Positions 7,412 to 16,710 are shown, numbered from the stretch's first letter. The stretch: 64,000 bases of DNA from RHLJ01 sp963974345 (GCA_963974345.1 CAXBBW010000012.1:62001-126000); one strand, 5' to 3'. Program-made: numbers and translations. Notes: generated by a model from the sequence alone, not told the origin.

Positions 7412-8014
7412 ATGGCTTATTCATTACCTGATCTCCCATACGCATACGACGCTTTAGAACCACATTTTGATGCGCGTACTATGGAAATACATCACACAAA
7501 ACACCATCAGGGATATACTACTAAAGTTAATGCAGCATTAGAAGGAACTGAATTTGAAGGAAAAGATATTGAAGATGTTCTTTCAAATATTGATGCTCTC
7601 CCTGCCGACAAGAAACAAGCCGTAATTAATAATGGTGGCGGATTTGCAAATCATTCATTGTTTTGGAGCGTTCTTTCTCCAAACGGTGGTGGAACTCCAT
7701 CTGGAGAATTAGCTTCAGCAATTGATAAAGCTTTTGGTAGTTTTGATGGCTTCAAAGAGCAATTTAGTAATGCAGCTGGAACACGTTTTGGTTCAGGTTG
7801 GGCATGGTTAGTAGTTGATGATGGCGACTTAAAAGTGATCTCAACTGCAAATCAAGATAGCCCAATTATGGATGGACTTACTCCAATTCTTGGACTAGAT
7901 GTTTGGGAACATGCATATTACTTGAACTATCAAAACAGACGTCCTGACTACGTTTCTGCATTTTGGAATGTAGTAAACTGGGATGCAGTAGCAGAAAATT
8001 TCGATAACGCGTAA
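7412..8014 (+). CDS. sodA: Superoxide dismutase, Mn-type features
   Basis: 200 residues, full length for the Fe/Mn family. It converts superoxide to oxygen and hydrogen peroxide. Metal ligands are visible as His27 (MEIHHTKHHQ), His80 (GGFANHSLFW), Asp162 and His166 (LDVWEHAYYLNYQ). Gln147 in STANQDSP is the residue typical of manganese rather than iron enzymes, though cambialistic forms exist. An AGAGGA Shine-Dalgarno lies about seven bases before the ATG, and a strong terminator follows. No signal peptide is present, so it is cytoplasmic. Confidence 0.96.
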   Translation: MAYSLPDLPYAYDALEPHFDARTMEIHHTKHHQGYTTKVNAALEGTEFEGKDIEDVLSNIDALPADKKQAVINNGGGFANHSLFWSVLSPNGGGTPSGELASAIDKAFGSFDGFKEQFSNAAGTRFGSGWAWLVVDDGDLKVISTANQDSPIMDGLTPILGLDVWEHAYYLNYQNRRPDYVSAFWNVVNWDAVAENFDNA

Positions 8015-8036
8015 TAGCGACGAATGATTATTGACC

Positions 8037-8071
8037 AACGACGGTGGGTTATGCCCATCGTCGTTTTTTTT
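8037..8071 (+). terminator. Strong terminator after sodA
   Basis: A 12-bp stem AACGACGGTGGG with CCCATCGTCGTT (one G-T pair) around TTATG is followed by a run of T. It starts 23 bases after the stop codon. Confidence 0.9.
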
Positions 8072-8077
8072 ATAACT

Positions 8078-8153
8078 GTCATCCTGAGGATACTTCCGAA
8101 GGATCTGCAAAGTTAACTAATTGTGTAGATTCTTCGCTTTTGCTCTGAATGAC
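8078..8153. repeat. MITE-like dispersed repeat with terminal inverted repeats
   Basis: The element starts GTCATCCTGAG and ends CTCTGAATGAC, imperfect inverted repeats of each other, and is about 76 bp long. Inside are GGATACTTCCGAAGGATCTGC and AGATTCTTCGCTTTTGCTC. I recognise this phrase pattern as a very widespread intergenic repeat in Bacteroidota and other phyla. Its mobilising enzyme is not encoded here. Confidence 0.7.
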
Positions 8154-8216
8154 TGGATTCGTGATCGAATAGAAAAATGCTTAAATTATTATTGAATTAA
8201 ACTTGGAGAAAATATT

Positions 8217-8672
8217 ATGCAATTTGGATTTGGAATGGGCCCCGACACTTCATGGATGAGAGAAGAACTCACTCAGTTTGGAGTAGAAGAATTAACAACC
8301 CCGGAAGATGTAGATCGTGCGATGAAGGAATATAAAGGCACGATGCTATTGGCAATTAACTCAGTTTGTGGGTGTGCTGCAGGAAATGCACGTCCAGGCT
8401 TGGGAATTGCTTTAGAAAATACTGAAGCAAAGCCAGATCATATGGTTACCGTTTTTGCTGGGCAGGATAAAGAAGCTACTGCACATGCAAGAGCATACTT
8501 TAGTGAATTCCCACCGTCATCACCTTCTTTCGCATATTTTGTAGATGGTGAAATTAAAGCTATGATTCCACGCCATAGGATCGAAGGCAGAACAAGCAAT
8601 GATGTTGCTGCTGATTTAAAAATGGTATTTGAAGCCTTTACAGGAAAAGAAAAAGAAGGCGAAGAAAAATAA
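8217..8672 (+). CDS. Bacilliredoxin, BrxA/BrxB (YphP/YqiW) family
   Basis: 151 residues, the normal length of the family. It has a thioredoxin-like fold with the CxC active site NSVCGCAAGNARPG (Cys51, Cys53) that defines this family. Bacilliredoxins remove bacillithiol from oxidised protein thiols; Bacteroidota commonly have both the thiol and the enzyme. The position just after superoxide dismutase fits an oxidative-stress role, although a terminator lies between them. A GGAG sits eight bases before the ATG. Whether it corresponds to BrxA or BrxB is not decided. Confidence 0.92.
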   Translation: MQFGFGMGPDTSWMREELTQFGVEELTTPEDVDRAMKEYKGTMLLAINSVCGCAAGNARPGLGIALENTEAKPDHMVTVFAGQDKEATAHARAYFSEFPPSSPSFAYFVDGEIKAMIPRHRIEGRTSNDVAADLKMVFEAFTGKEKEGEEK

Positions 8673-8696
8673 GTTTTTTCTAAAGATACTTTTAGT

Positions 8697-8730
8697 AAAA
8701 ACCCGCTACATTCGTGTAGCGGGTTTTTTT
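8697..8730 (+). terminator. Terminator after bacilliredoxin gene
   Basis: A perfect 10-bp stem ACCCGCTACA / TGTAGCGGGT with the stable TTCG tetraloop is followed by seven T. Confidence 0.95.
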
Positions 8731-8757
8731 ATGCTTAAGGTTCCAAAACAAAATAAA

Positions 8758-9132
8758 ATGGAACACATTTCGAAGAAGGTTATTATCGTAGAAGATAATC
8801 TCATCCTATCTGTCATGTATGAAAACATGATGAAGCAGATGGTTTTTAAGACTGTTGGAGAAGTCCAAGATGGTATTTCTGCCGTAAAATTAATTCGGAA
8901 ATACGCTCCAGACGTCGTAATTATGGACGTTATGTTGGAAGGGGAAATGGACGGAATTAGTGCCGCACATCAAGTACGAGAGTTTACAGACGTTCCAATT
9001 CTTTTTATAACAGGAAACTCTGATGATCAAACGGTGGAGCGCGCTAAAAGAGTTTCAAACTCGAAATTCTTGGTTAAACCTATTTCAGAGAGTAAACTAA
9101 AAGATGCGGTAAATAAATTAGTAGGAGATTAA
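8758..9132 (+). CDS. Single-domain response regulator (CheY-like)
   Basis: About 124 residues from the ATG at 8758; the ATG at 8731 directly abuts the terminator and is less likely. It is a receiver domain only: acidic pair in IIVEDN, phospho-acceptor Asp in DVVIMDVMLEG, Thr in ILFITGNSDD and Lys in FLVKPIS. There is no output domain, so it should work by protein contact, as CheY-like or phosphorelay proteins do. No kinase is next to it. It converges with the mscS gene 14 bases away. Confidence 0.9.
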   Translation: MEHISKKVIIVEDNLILSVMYENMMKQMVFKTVGEVQDGISAVKLIRKYAPDVVIMDVMLEGEMDGISAAHQVREFTDVPILFITGNSDDQTVERAKRVSNSKFLVKPISESKLKDAVNKLVGD

Positions 9133-9145
9133 GTTTTTTAGTGAA

Positions 9146-10831
9146 TTATTTCTTTGCCCCAAAATCAATTTCCTTTCCATCTTTATAAATTTTGAGCCCT
9201 TCAGGGTTCCCTTTATTACCTCCTGGACCAAAAGCTTGTACACCTGAAGCCAGCTCGTCTTCGGTTCTAGCTTCGCCAACTTTTCGTGCCTGATCTTTAA
9301 AGAAAGAATCGACATGCAATGTTTGTGTAGGGAATGCGAATTCAACGCCAACTTCTTTGGCCAAGCGTAAAATTTCCAGTAAGAAATTGTGGCGTTGTTG
9401 CAACTCGGTACTCCAATCGGGGACATCAAAAAATACATATACTAATACATCTAGCGAATGAGCTCCAAATGAATTGAAGTGAATTTCATAGAAATCTTGC
9501 CGAAAATTCTTGTTTGCTTTAACAATACCTTTTAATCCCTCAACAAAGGCTTCCATTTGTTCAGGTGATGTAGAGTAGGTAAGGTTGAGTACCGTTTTCA
9601 AGCGACGATATTGACGCATCCCATAGTTGTCAATGTCGGTTGTTGCAACTTGGGAGTTTGGAACCGAAACTAGGGAATTATAAAAAGTTCGAACGCGTGT
9701 AGTTCTAAATCCAACTTCCTCAACGGTACCTTCAACACTGCCAACAACAATCCAATCTCCAATTTTAAAAGGGCGATCAGCAAAAATAGTGATAGAACCA
9801 AAGAAGTTAGCAAGTGTATCTTTAGCAGCTAAAGCAACGGCAAGTCCACCAATTCCTAAACCAGCAATTAACGATGCCACATTATAGCCATTGTTTTGAA
9901 GTACCAGAATTACACCCATTACGATAACAAAAAACCGCAATGTTTTTCGAATAAGCGGGACAAGTTGGTCATCTAATTTATTGTCAGTTTTGGATGTTAT
10001 TACGGTTAAATATTTAGCAAAAACATCAGCGAGGTTATAGAATAACCAAACAAAACCAACTGAAATACCAATTTCAAGAATTGAGGATAGGTAAAGATTA
10101 ATAGTTACTGAAAGCTGTAAGTTTGTATAGCTAATCAGGAAAAAAGTCATTATAAAGATAAATCCTGAAGGGCGTTCAACGCCATCAAGTAAATCATCAT
10201 CCCATGTAAATTTAGTTTTCTCAGTAACTCTTCGAATATAATTATCGAGTATAAACTCAAAAACCTTTCGAAGGATGACCCCAATTAACAACCAAAGAAA
10301 GACTGCCAGATATTGCCAAATTTCGACTCCAAGCCATTCGTTTTTTGTCCATTCAGGGAGTTGATCGAGGAGGGCTTCAATTACCCCAGAAAAAGTAGCT
10401 TGATATAATGTAGGAATTTGCTCAATCGTAGCTTCGGAGAACACCCAGTCATTATTTCTTTTTGTCAGATATACTTCGGGTAATTTTTCAAATAGGATAT
10501 ATTGGTTTAACCCAGAAAGGGTATCACTATAATTTGGGTTGTTAGGAACATTCTCATATACAACAAGGAGTCCGCGTGCGTCTAACACCTTTCGTAATTT
10601 AGTGGCTAGTTTAATTTTTTCTTCTTTGGTCTGATCAACTAGCCGAAACGGGAGAATAACACGGTCTAAATTTTGGTGACCTTGTTGTTGCCAATGCAGA
10701 AAAGTGTGCACGGCTCGGCGTGGATTGGATAAATATCCGTCTTCTGTATCTACTTGATATCCAAAACTCAGCATTGGAATTAATGCAAGTAACACTGCAA
10801 ACAATATGGAAATATGTATTCTTCCCTTCAT
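9146..10831 (-). CDS. MscS-family mechanosensitive channel with large periplasmic N-terminal domain
   Basis: About 561 residues from the ATG at 10831, which has an AAGAGA upstream and begins a good signal peptide (MKGRIHISILFAVLLALIPM). A longer frame reaches a GTG at 10924. Residues ~25-165 look periplasmic, then about four to five membrane helices follow. The conserved MscS core comes next: SLIAGLGIGGLAVALAAKDT is the pore helix and FADRPFKIGDWI begins the beta domain. Such channels release solutes during osmotic downshock. It lies directly downstream of the unknown gene at 10924-12168, likely in one operon. Confidence 0.92.
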   Translation of the reverse strand: MKGRIHISILFAVLLALIPMLSFGYQVDTEDGYLSNPRRAVHTFLHWQQQGHQNLDRVILPFRLVDQTKEEKIKLATKLRKVLDARGLLVVYENVPNNPNYSDTLSGLNQYILFEKLPEVYLTKRNNDWVFSEATIEQIPTLYQATFSGVIEALLDQLPEWTKNEWLGVEIWQYLAVFLWLLIGVILRKVFEFILDNYIRRVTEKTKFTWDDDLLDGVERPSGFIFIMTFFLISYTNLQLSVTINLYLSSILEIGISVGFVWLFYNLADVFAKYLTVITSKTDNKLDDQLVPLIRKTLRFFVIVMGVILVLQNNGYNVASLIAGLGIGGLAVALAAKDTLANFFGSITIFADRPFKIGDWIVVGSVEGTVEEVGFRTTRVRTFYNSLVSVPNSQVATTDIDNYGMRQYRRLKTVLNLTYSTSPEQMEAFVEGLKGIVKANKNFRQDFYEIHFNSFGAHSLDVLVYVFFDVPDWSTELQQRHNFLLEILRLAKEVGVEFAFPTQTLHVDSFFKDQARKVGEARTEDELASGVQAFGPGGNKGNPEGLKIYKDGKEIDFGAKK

Positions 10832-10923
10832 AAATCTCTTAGTTAGGTTCGCTAATAAATTAAGGAAGCTTTTGGGAGATTTAAAGTAAAGTCTGTTTAA
10901 AAGAAGAAAGAGTTTGAAGAACA

Positions 10924-12168
10924 CTAATCAGAAGTGAAACTATACCAATTTAGTTCTTTCTTAGAACTTGAAATTGAAAGTACGTTATTTTCATAAATAG
11001 CAATAGTTCTCCCATCTCCACCTCTAAGTGGAATAGGGGTTTCGCCAGGAATCCAAAAAAAATCACCTTCTTTAGTTGATACGATACATTTTCTTGTGTT
11101 TATCCCACCAGTAATTCCAAATACTGAATTATAGCCATATTTAGTAATGACCTCATGAGTAGGAAAAGACCAACTAGAGTTAGTTTTTGAATGAATGGCT
11201 AACACACTACAACCATAACCATGCCTCGCAAAAGTAAATTCATTAGATGGAGAAGGCAGCATTTCTACAGGATCATAAACAACATCGGAATAAAACTGTC
11301 CAGAATCCTGATTAGCGGATAATTGTCCATTATCATCTACCGTTACAATAGTTCTCCAAACAAAGCCATAACACCCGACAAACATTTCGAAGCTATTGTC
11401 ATCTATTGGTGTCAGGTAGATAGAATCAGGTTGATCTAAATACACATTTTCTTGCAAGGATTCTTTGGTAAGAGAAAATTGGGAATGGTATTTAAGAGTA
11501 TTTTGAAGTAGTTTTTGTTGTTTTCGGGTTTCTAGTTTTAACCGCAACTCATATAACACGGAAGACTCTTTCCCGAAAAGAGCTTTTTTAGCGAGTTCCT
11601 CAGCAGATTGTTCTCCTTCAAGTTTTTGTCTAGCTCGTTTTTTTATTTCTTCCTCAAATTTTTGTTGCAGCTCCCCTTTTGAATATCGTAATGCTTTAAG
11701 TGGAAATTCCACATAATGAGCATCCATCGGTTCTAAATCTGCAATTTGTAAATCCATAGCTTTTGCTATGAGTTCATAGTTAGGGTTCATTTTATTTAAT
11801 TGAACAAAGAAGTTGCCAATTGGTGATATCGCTGAGCTGGAGTTCCGTGGAGGTCTGATAATCTCTTGTTCACTAAGTAAATTAAAACAAGCCATTTTAT
11901 CACCTTTAATATCAATACAGATATATTTTCCAGTATAGTCGAAAGATTGAAAACACACGTTCGAATCTTTATCCGGCACTTCCAACTTGATACTTGTTTT
12001 ACGGATTCGAGAAGTTTTTAGTTCTGGATTAATTTCAACAATCCATAATTGATATTCATTATCTAAATAGGCTAAAACCTTTCCATTGCCCGAAAAAATA
12101 TGACCATGATACACTCGCTTGCTAAGTTTTTCAGAAGAAAGAAGAGTTAAGTTTTTAAATTTAGGCAT
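10924..12168 (-). CDS. Unknown cytoplasmic protein, propeller-like with a charged helical insert
   Basis: 414 residues with no signal peptide. I do not recognise a named family. The first ~110 residues (GHIFSGNGKVLAYLDNEYQLWIV; SFDYTGKYICIDI; MACFNL) and the last ~150 (DFFWIPGETPI; NVLSISSSKKELNWYSF) look like repeated four-strand blades of a WD40-type propeller. Residues ~160-235 form a highly charged Glu/Lys/Arg-rich helix, possibly coiled coil. Its stop overlaps the GTG that could start the mscS gene, so the two are translationally close and may be functionally linked. Confidence 0.75.
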   Translation of the reverse strand: MPKFKNLTLLSSEKLSKRVYHGHIFSGNGKVLAYLDNEYQLWIVEINPELKTSRIRKTSIKLEVPDKDSNVCFQSFDYTGKYICIDIKGDKMACFNLLSEQEIIRPPRNSSSAISPIGNFFVQLNKMNPNYELIAKAMDLQIADLEPMDAHYVEFPLKALRYSKGELQQKFEEEIKKRARQKLEGEQSAEELAKKALFGKESSVLYELRLKLETRKQQKLLQNTLKYHSQFSLTKESLQENVYLDQPDSIYLTPIDDNSFEMFVGCYGFVWRTIVTVDDNGQLSANQDSGQFYSDVVYDPVEMLPSPSNEFTFARHGYGCSVLAIHSKTNSSWSFPTHEVITKYGYNSVFGITGGINTRKCIVSTKEGDFFWIPGETPIPLRGGDGRTIAIYENNVLSISSSKKELNWYSFTSD

Positions 12169-12250
12169 CTAAAGTGCAGGAATAGTTTTCAGAAAGTAAG
12201 TGTAGGTTAAAATATCGCTCGAAGGAGGTTTTTAAAATATATTATTCCAC

Positions 12251-13324
12251 TTATTTATACTTTAAAAAAGGAATTATATGTTCCTCCAATAAAGTAAAAA
12301 CAGGGCGTTTATAGGTTCTTCTTCTACTACCATTAGTTACAGACGAAGTCATTACAACAACAGCATCTAATTCGGGGATCATCATAATGTATTGGCCACC
12401 ATGTCCCCAAGCAAAAAAAGTAGTGTAATCCCCAGTTTTAGTATTCCACCATTGATAGCCATATCCATAAGGATTGTAGTTACTATATGTATAGGTTTTG
12501 AAAGAATCGATAATCCAATCAGTAGGAATAATTCGTTGTTCTCCAAACTCTCCATTGTCGATCAACATTTGACCGATTTTAAGCATATCAGCAGGTTTTA
12601 AGGCTAGGTTATTTCCTCCCATATAATTGCCCTGTGGATCTTTATCCCATCCACCAACCGTAATATCCAGTGGATCAAACAGGTACTTTTCAGCGAAAGC
12701 TTTTGTACTCATTCCGGTTGCTTTAGTAATGATAACCGAAAGTAAATGGGAAGTTCCAGTACTATAAACCATTCTTCCATCAATTTCTGATATAAAATCT
12801 TGATTAAGGGCATATTCAACCCAGTTTTTGCTAAGTACCCACGCACCATAATTGCTTGAACTTGTTGAAGCCAAACCGGCCTGCATACTTAATAAATTAC
12901 GAACGGTTATTTGTTCTTTTTTTGGATTTGGATGTTCTTCGAAATATTTAGGGAAGAAGGTAATAATAGGTTCATCGATAGAAGGAATGAATTTTTCCTC
13001 AATTGCGATTCCTACTAAAAGCCCAATAATACTTTTTGAAGCAGATTTAATATTAAAGGGGCGGTTAGGTGAACGACCATTGAAATAGGAAGAACCTAAT
13101 AATTCTCCATGCTGTTGGATAAGAAGACTTCGAAGAGAAGAAATTTCTTCAGCATGTTCAAAAATTGTAGCTAATCCTGCGCTATCAGGTTGCTGCTTTT
13201 GAGCAAGAGTATAGGAGCTCAGAAGTAGTGATACTCCAATAAGTAAAGATAAAAACTTATTCTTCTTTCGGGCTTTCTTCGCCCGATCCACGAAACCTAA
13301 AGGTAACAGGAATACAATCTTCAT
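12251..13324 (-). CDS. Secreted serine hydrolase, class C beta-lactamase family
   Basis: About 357 residues from the ATG at 13324; the frame extends to 13363. A hydrophobic segment ending LLSSYTLAQ indicates export after an unusually long basic n-region. The Ser-x-x-Lys catalytic motif is SASK (KSASKSIIGLLVG). The Tyr motif is YSTGTSHLLS and the third motif HGG in WGHGGQYIM. Families with this fold include DD-peptidases, esterases and amide hydrolases; the substrate cannot be told. Its start overlaps the 3-prime end of the small gene 13257-13541 by about 70 bases in another frame, so the true start is uncertain. Confidence 0.85.
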   Translation of the reverse strand: MKIVFLLPLGFVDRAKKARKKNKFLSLLIGVSLLLSSYTLAQKQQPDSAGLATIFEHAEEISSLRSLLIQQHGELLGSSYFNGRSPNRPFNIKSASKSIIGLLVGIAIEEKFIPSIDEPIITFFPKYFEEHPNPKKEQITVRNLLSMQAGLASTSSSNYGAWVLSKNWVEYALNQDFISEIDGRMVYSTGTSHLLSVIITKATGMSTKAFAEKYLFDPLDITVGGWDKDPQGNYMGGNNLALKPADMLKIGQMLIDNGEFGEQRIIPTDWIIDSFKTYTYSNYNPYGYGYQWWNTKTGDYTTFFAWGHGGQYIMMIPELDAVVVMTSSVTNGSRRRTYKRPVFTLLEEHIIPFLKYK

Positions 13325-13541
13325 ACGGTGTGCCAATGTGGTAAAGTTCCCATTCTGAGTCATAGTTTAAGATGCGGTATCTGAGTAGAGAGACCAAATT
13401 TTCAGAACTACCATTTTCGTTATCCCATTCAAAAGTTTCAACTCTAAAACGAAGATTTCTCTTTTCACCGTTCACATAAACATCAAGATTTGCAACTTTA
13501 TCTACATTAGGGATGGTAAATTGAACACGTACATTATGCAT
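13257..13541 (-). CDS. Small conserved-looking protein, unknown function
   Basis: 94 residues, MHNVRVQFTIPNV.. to ..ESPKEE. It is hydrophilic, mostly beta by composition, with no signal peptide and no motif I recognise. It is likely real because the frame has ordinary codon use, starts from an ATG in an otherwise empty 166-base gap, and lies just upstream of the serine hydrolase on the same strand. The two overlap by about 70 bases, suggesting translational coupling. No function is proposed. Confidence 0.65.
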   Translation of the reverse strand: MHNVRVQFTIPNVDKVANLDVYVNGEKRNLRFRVETFEWDNENGSSENLVSLLRYRILNYDSEWELYHIGTPYEDCIPVTFRFRGSGEESPKEE

Positions 13542-13707
13542 AAAAGGTTGGGTTAGGTTATATCTGATATTAAATCTTCAACAATCATACCAAAGTTTAA
13601 AAAGCATCATTCTTGATTCAATTTCGATGATTTAACCTTCAAAAGTGTTCAGTATTAGACATTAGGTGTTCGTTTTTGGACGGTTTTTTAGTCGAACAAC
13701 TGTGTAT

Positions 13708-16353
13708 TTACTCACTCTTTAAACTATCTACTGGGTTAGCACGAGCAATTTTCATGGTTTGGTAGCTTACTGTTATAATTGCCAGTACGATAACCAAAGT
13801 ACCTGCAAGTATATAACTCATCAAACCGTTATTGATTCTGTAAGCGTAATTCTGGAGCCATTCTTCAGCGAGGAAGAACGTAACCGGGGCTGCAATAAGA
13901 AAAGAGATTGAAATCACAATCAGAATTTCTTTATTGAAGGATAGCAACAGATCGATTAACGAAGCACCCAACACTTTACGAACACCCATTTCTTTACTTC
14001 GTTTTTCTGCATTGAAAGTGGCCAATCCAAATAACCCCAGGCAGGCAATAACAATGGCAATGATGGAGAAAGCGAAGAAGACTTTTCGTTGTCGAGTATC
14101 ACTTTCATAAAGCTGTGTAAATTGCTCGTTCACAAATCGGTACTCAATTGGGTAAAGAGGAGAGAAATTGTTCCAAATTTCAGTGATCTGTGGAAGTAGT
14201 CCGGAAATATTTTCGGTGCTTATTTTTACGACAATATTTCTATAGTCTCTGGTCATTGAAACCACCAAAGGATCTATCTGGTGATGCAGAGAGGCAAAGT
14301 GAAAATCTTCAACAACTCCAATTACTGTTCGTGGAACTTCATCCCGGGATGCATTTCCAATTTGTTTACCAACAGCTTCCTGAATATTCCATCCAAGAAA
14401 CTCAGCTGCTTTTTTGTTGATGACGATAGCAGATACCGAATCTGTAGAGTAAGCCTTATCAAAATCTCGGCCAGCTACCATCTCTAAATCAAAAACCTCC
14501 GAAAAACTATCATCTATAAAGAGAGTATTCATGGTCAAAGGATCTTCATAGCCTTCTACATTAAATGAATAATTATCAAAAAAACCACCTGGAGAACCAG
14601 ACATTACACTCACTTCCTCCACGCTGGAAATCGATTTTAACTGTTCCAGTATTTGTGGGAGATTATTACGTGCTGTAGAGTTACTTACAGAGATATCCAG
14701 CAGCTGATCTGGTTGAAAACCCAGTGATTTATTCGAGATAAAATCCAGCTGTTTATTAACAATGGAAACTCCGATAATCAAGAGACTGGAAATAGCGAAT
14801 TGAAATATGATTAATCCTTTTCGTACTAACACCTGAGAAGTACCAAAACTCACCTTTTCTTTTAATGCTTTTATGGGTTTAAAAGAAGAAAGAAAAAGTG
14901 CAGGATAAACACCGGCCAATATTCCTGTGGTCAATAAAGTAAGTACAATCATTAGCACTAAATCAGCAGAGAAAGGATTTACAGAAAGTGAAGCGCCAAC
15001 AAGTTGCTCGAAAGCCGGGAGCAGAAAATAAATAAGTGCCACAGAAATTATACCTGCAAGAAACGCTATTAATAAAGCTTCTGCCATGAACTGAAAGAAC
15101 AAAACGGTTTTTTGGGCTCCTAGTGTTTTACGAACTCCAACTTCTTTTGCTCTGCCTACAGATCGGGCAGTCGCCAAATTGATGAAGTTTACACCAGCAA
15201 CGACGATAATTAGAAGAGCAATGATTCCGAAAATATAAATGACAGATTTATCCCCATGTTCTACCTGCCAGTCAAAAGCCAGAAAATTAGAAAAGTAAAC
15301 ATCCCCGAGTGGCATCAGAGTAAGATCGATACGACGATTCATCTCAATCATATTAGCTCCAAAGTACTTATCCATGAATGCAGGGAGTTGAGGTTTTATA
15401 TCTGCGAGTTCAATTCCTTTACTTAGTAATGCATAGGTATGAACCTGATTCCATCCCCACTCATTATAAAAATCGTAATCGCTAAACGTGATAATGCTTA
15501 CTGCCAGATCAAAATTGACATGACTTTTGGCACCATTAGGTACTTCAAATACGCCCGTAACTTCAAAACTTTCTTCACCATCAATAATGATGCTTTTTCC
15601 AATTGGATTTCCACTATCAAAATATTTGAGAGCAGTTTCCTTCGATAAGACTACCGTATATGGTTTCACTAAGGCAGTAACAGGATCTCCGGCTATAAAT
15701 GGGTAAGAAAAAATCTGGAAGAAATTTTGATCAGCCATGTATAGTCTTGATTCCATAAAATTCTGGTCTTCAATAGTAACCACACCATCTCCAGGGCCAA
15801 GAGTAGCAGCCATCTCAATCATTTCTGGAAACTCAGCTTCTAAACCTGATTTAAAGGGATTGGAGGTTATTCCAACCAGTTCGGTTCCTTCAGGGCGTTC
15901 CATTTCACGATGAACTTTATAAATACGATCTCCTTTTTCATGAAAAGTATCGTAACTCAGCTCGTTCTGAATAAAGAGGTAAATAAAAATGGTACTGGCA
16001 ATTCCAATCACTAGCCCTACAATATTAAGCACGCTATAGAGCTTATTCCGCACCAGATTTCTTCGGGCGATTTTCACAAAACTACCAAGAATACCCCAAT
16101 TCAAATCCATCAAATTATCAATGTATGGTTTGATAGTTGAAGTTTTATAGAGCTCAGTTCCTATGGTATCAACATCGCCGATTTCTTCTATTGCAATACC
16201 AAAGGCATTTTGCAAGTAATGTCCTTGCTCGAGCAGCGCATCAATGCGATCTCTTAAATGAGATTCCAGTTCTTCGATATCTCCGTCTTCATATCTGCCA
16301 TTCTTACGAAGACTTCGTTTCCATTTTTTTATAGCTTGTTCGAGATTAAACAT
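13708..16353 (-). CDS. MacB/FtsX-type ABC transporter permease with N-terminal prefix domain
   Basis: 881 residues. Residues ~1-70 (LEQAIKKWKRSLRKNGRYED ... ELESHLRDRI) are a permease prefix domain, a helical cytoplasmic module found when such permeases are encoded beside PadR regulators. Two repeats follow, each a MacB-like periplasmic domain and an FtsX membrane domain; conserved phrases are ARRNLVRNKLYSVLNIVGLV, ARSVGRAKEVGVRKTLGAQK and KRSKEMGVRKVLGAS. Members export peptides or lipophilic compounds or act in cell-envelope signalling. No ATPase gene is next to it, so the partner is encoded elsewhere. It is 12 bases downstream of padR and shares its promoter. Confidence 0.93.
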   Translation of the reverse strand: MFNLEQAIKKWKRSLRKNGRYEDGDIEELESHLRDRIDALLEQGHYLQNAFGIAIEEIGDVDTIGTELYKTSTIKPYIDNLMDLNWGILGSFVKIARRNLVRNKLYSVLNIVGLVIGIASTIFIYLFIQNELSYDTFHEKGDRIYKVHREMERPEGTELVGITSNPFKSGLEAEFPEMIEMAATLGPGDGVVTIEDQNFMESRLYMADQNFFQIFSYPFIAGDPVTALVKPYTVVLSKETALKYFDSGNPIGKSIIIDGEESFEVTGVFEVPNGAKSHVNFDLAVSIITFSDYDFYNEWGWNQVHTYALLSKGIELADIKPQLPAFMDKYFGANMIEMNRRIDLTLMPLGDVYFSNFLAFDWQVEHGDKSVIYIFGIIALLIIVVAGVNFINLATARSVGRAKEVGVRKTLGAQKTVLFFQFMAEALLIAFLAGIISVALIYFLLPAFEQLVGASLSVNPFSADLVLMIVLTLLTTGILAGVYPALFLSSFKPIKALKEKVSFGTSQVLVRKGLIIFQFAISSLLIIGVSIVNKQLDFISNKSLGFQPDQLLDISVSNSTARNNLPQILEQLKSISSVEEVSVMSGSPGGFFDNYSFNVEGYEDPLTMNTLFIDDSFSEVFDLEMVAGRDFDKAYSTDSVSAIVINKKAAEFLGWNIQEAVGKQIGNASRDEVPRTVIGVVEDFHFASLHHQIDPLVVSMTRDYRNIVVKISTENISGLLPQITEIWNNFSPLYPIEYRFVNEQFTQLYESDTRQRKVFFAFSIIAIVIACLGLFGLATFNAEKRSKEMGVRKVLGASLIDLLLSFNKEILIVISISFLIAAPVTFFLAEEWLQNYAYRINNGLMSYILAGTLVIVLAIITVSYQTMKIARANPVDSLKSE

Positions 16354-16365
16354 ATTGATCTCCTT

Positions 16366-16710
16366 TTAGTTGGTTGCCCACTGTGGAGTTGGTCCCCAGA
16401 TTTTAGCAAAAACTTCATGAATACTCAGCCATTGTGCTTTAGCAGTTTGTAGCTCAATAAGCCCAGTTTCTGTGATGGAGTAATATTTTCGTTTGCGACC
16501 TTCTTCCGAAATCACCCATTTTGATTCAATACATCCATCTTTTTTAAGTTTGTGTAACACCGGATACAGCATCCCATCCGACCATTCCAAAGTTCCACCC
16601 GAAAGCTGCTTTACATCTTGAATAATTTGATAACCGTAGCTTTCACCACGTTTTAAAATTGTTAAAATAAGTGGACGGGTTGACGCCGCCATAAGTTCTT
16701 TTGAGATCAT
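16366..16710 (-). CDS. PadR-family transcriptional regulator
   Basis: About 114 residues from the ATG at 16710; upstream codons in the longer frame overlap the operator and are not typical. It has the PadR winged-helix domain, with the phrases LILTILKRGESYGYQIIQDV, GTLEWSDGMLYPVLHKLKKDG and ISEEGRKRKYYSIT. PadR proteins are usually repressors of the gene beside them, here the MacB-like permease. A perfect ATGT-N8-ACAT palindrome lies 17 bases upstream of the start, so it probably represses its own operon. The inducer is unknown. Confidence 0.95.
   Translation of the reverse strand: MISKELMAASTRPLILTILKRGESYGYQIIQDVKQLSGGTLEWSDGMLYPVLHKLKKDGCIESKWVISEEGRKRKYYSITETGLIELQTAKAQWLSIHEVFAKIWGPTPQWATN

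Noticed and set aside
8629..8757. Longer start for the single-domain response regulator overlapping the bacilliredoxin gene
   Set aside because: This extension would cross a strong terminator hairpin and adds sequence unlike any receiver domain; the ATG at 8758 is placed right before the first receiver strand.
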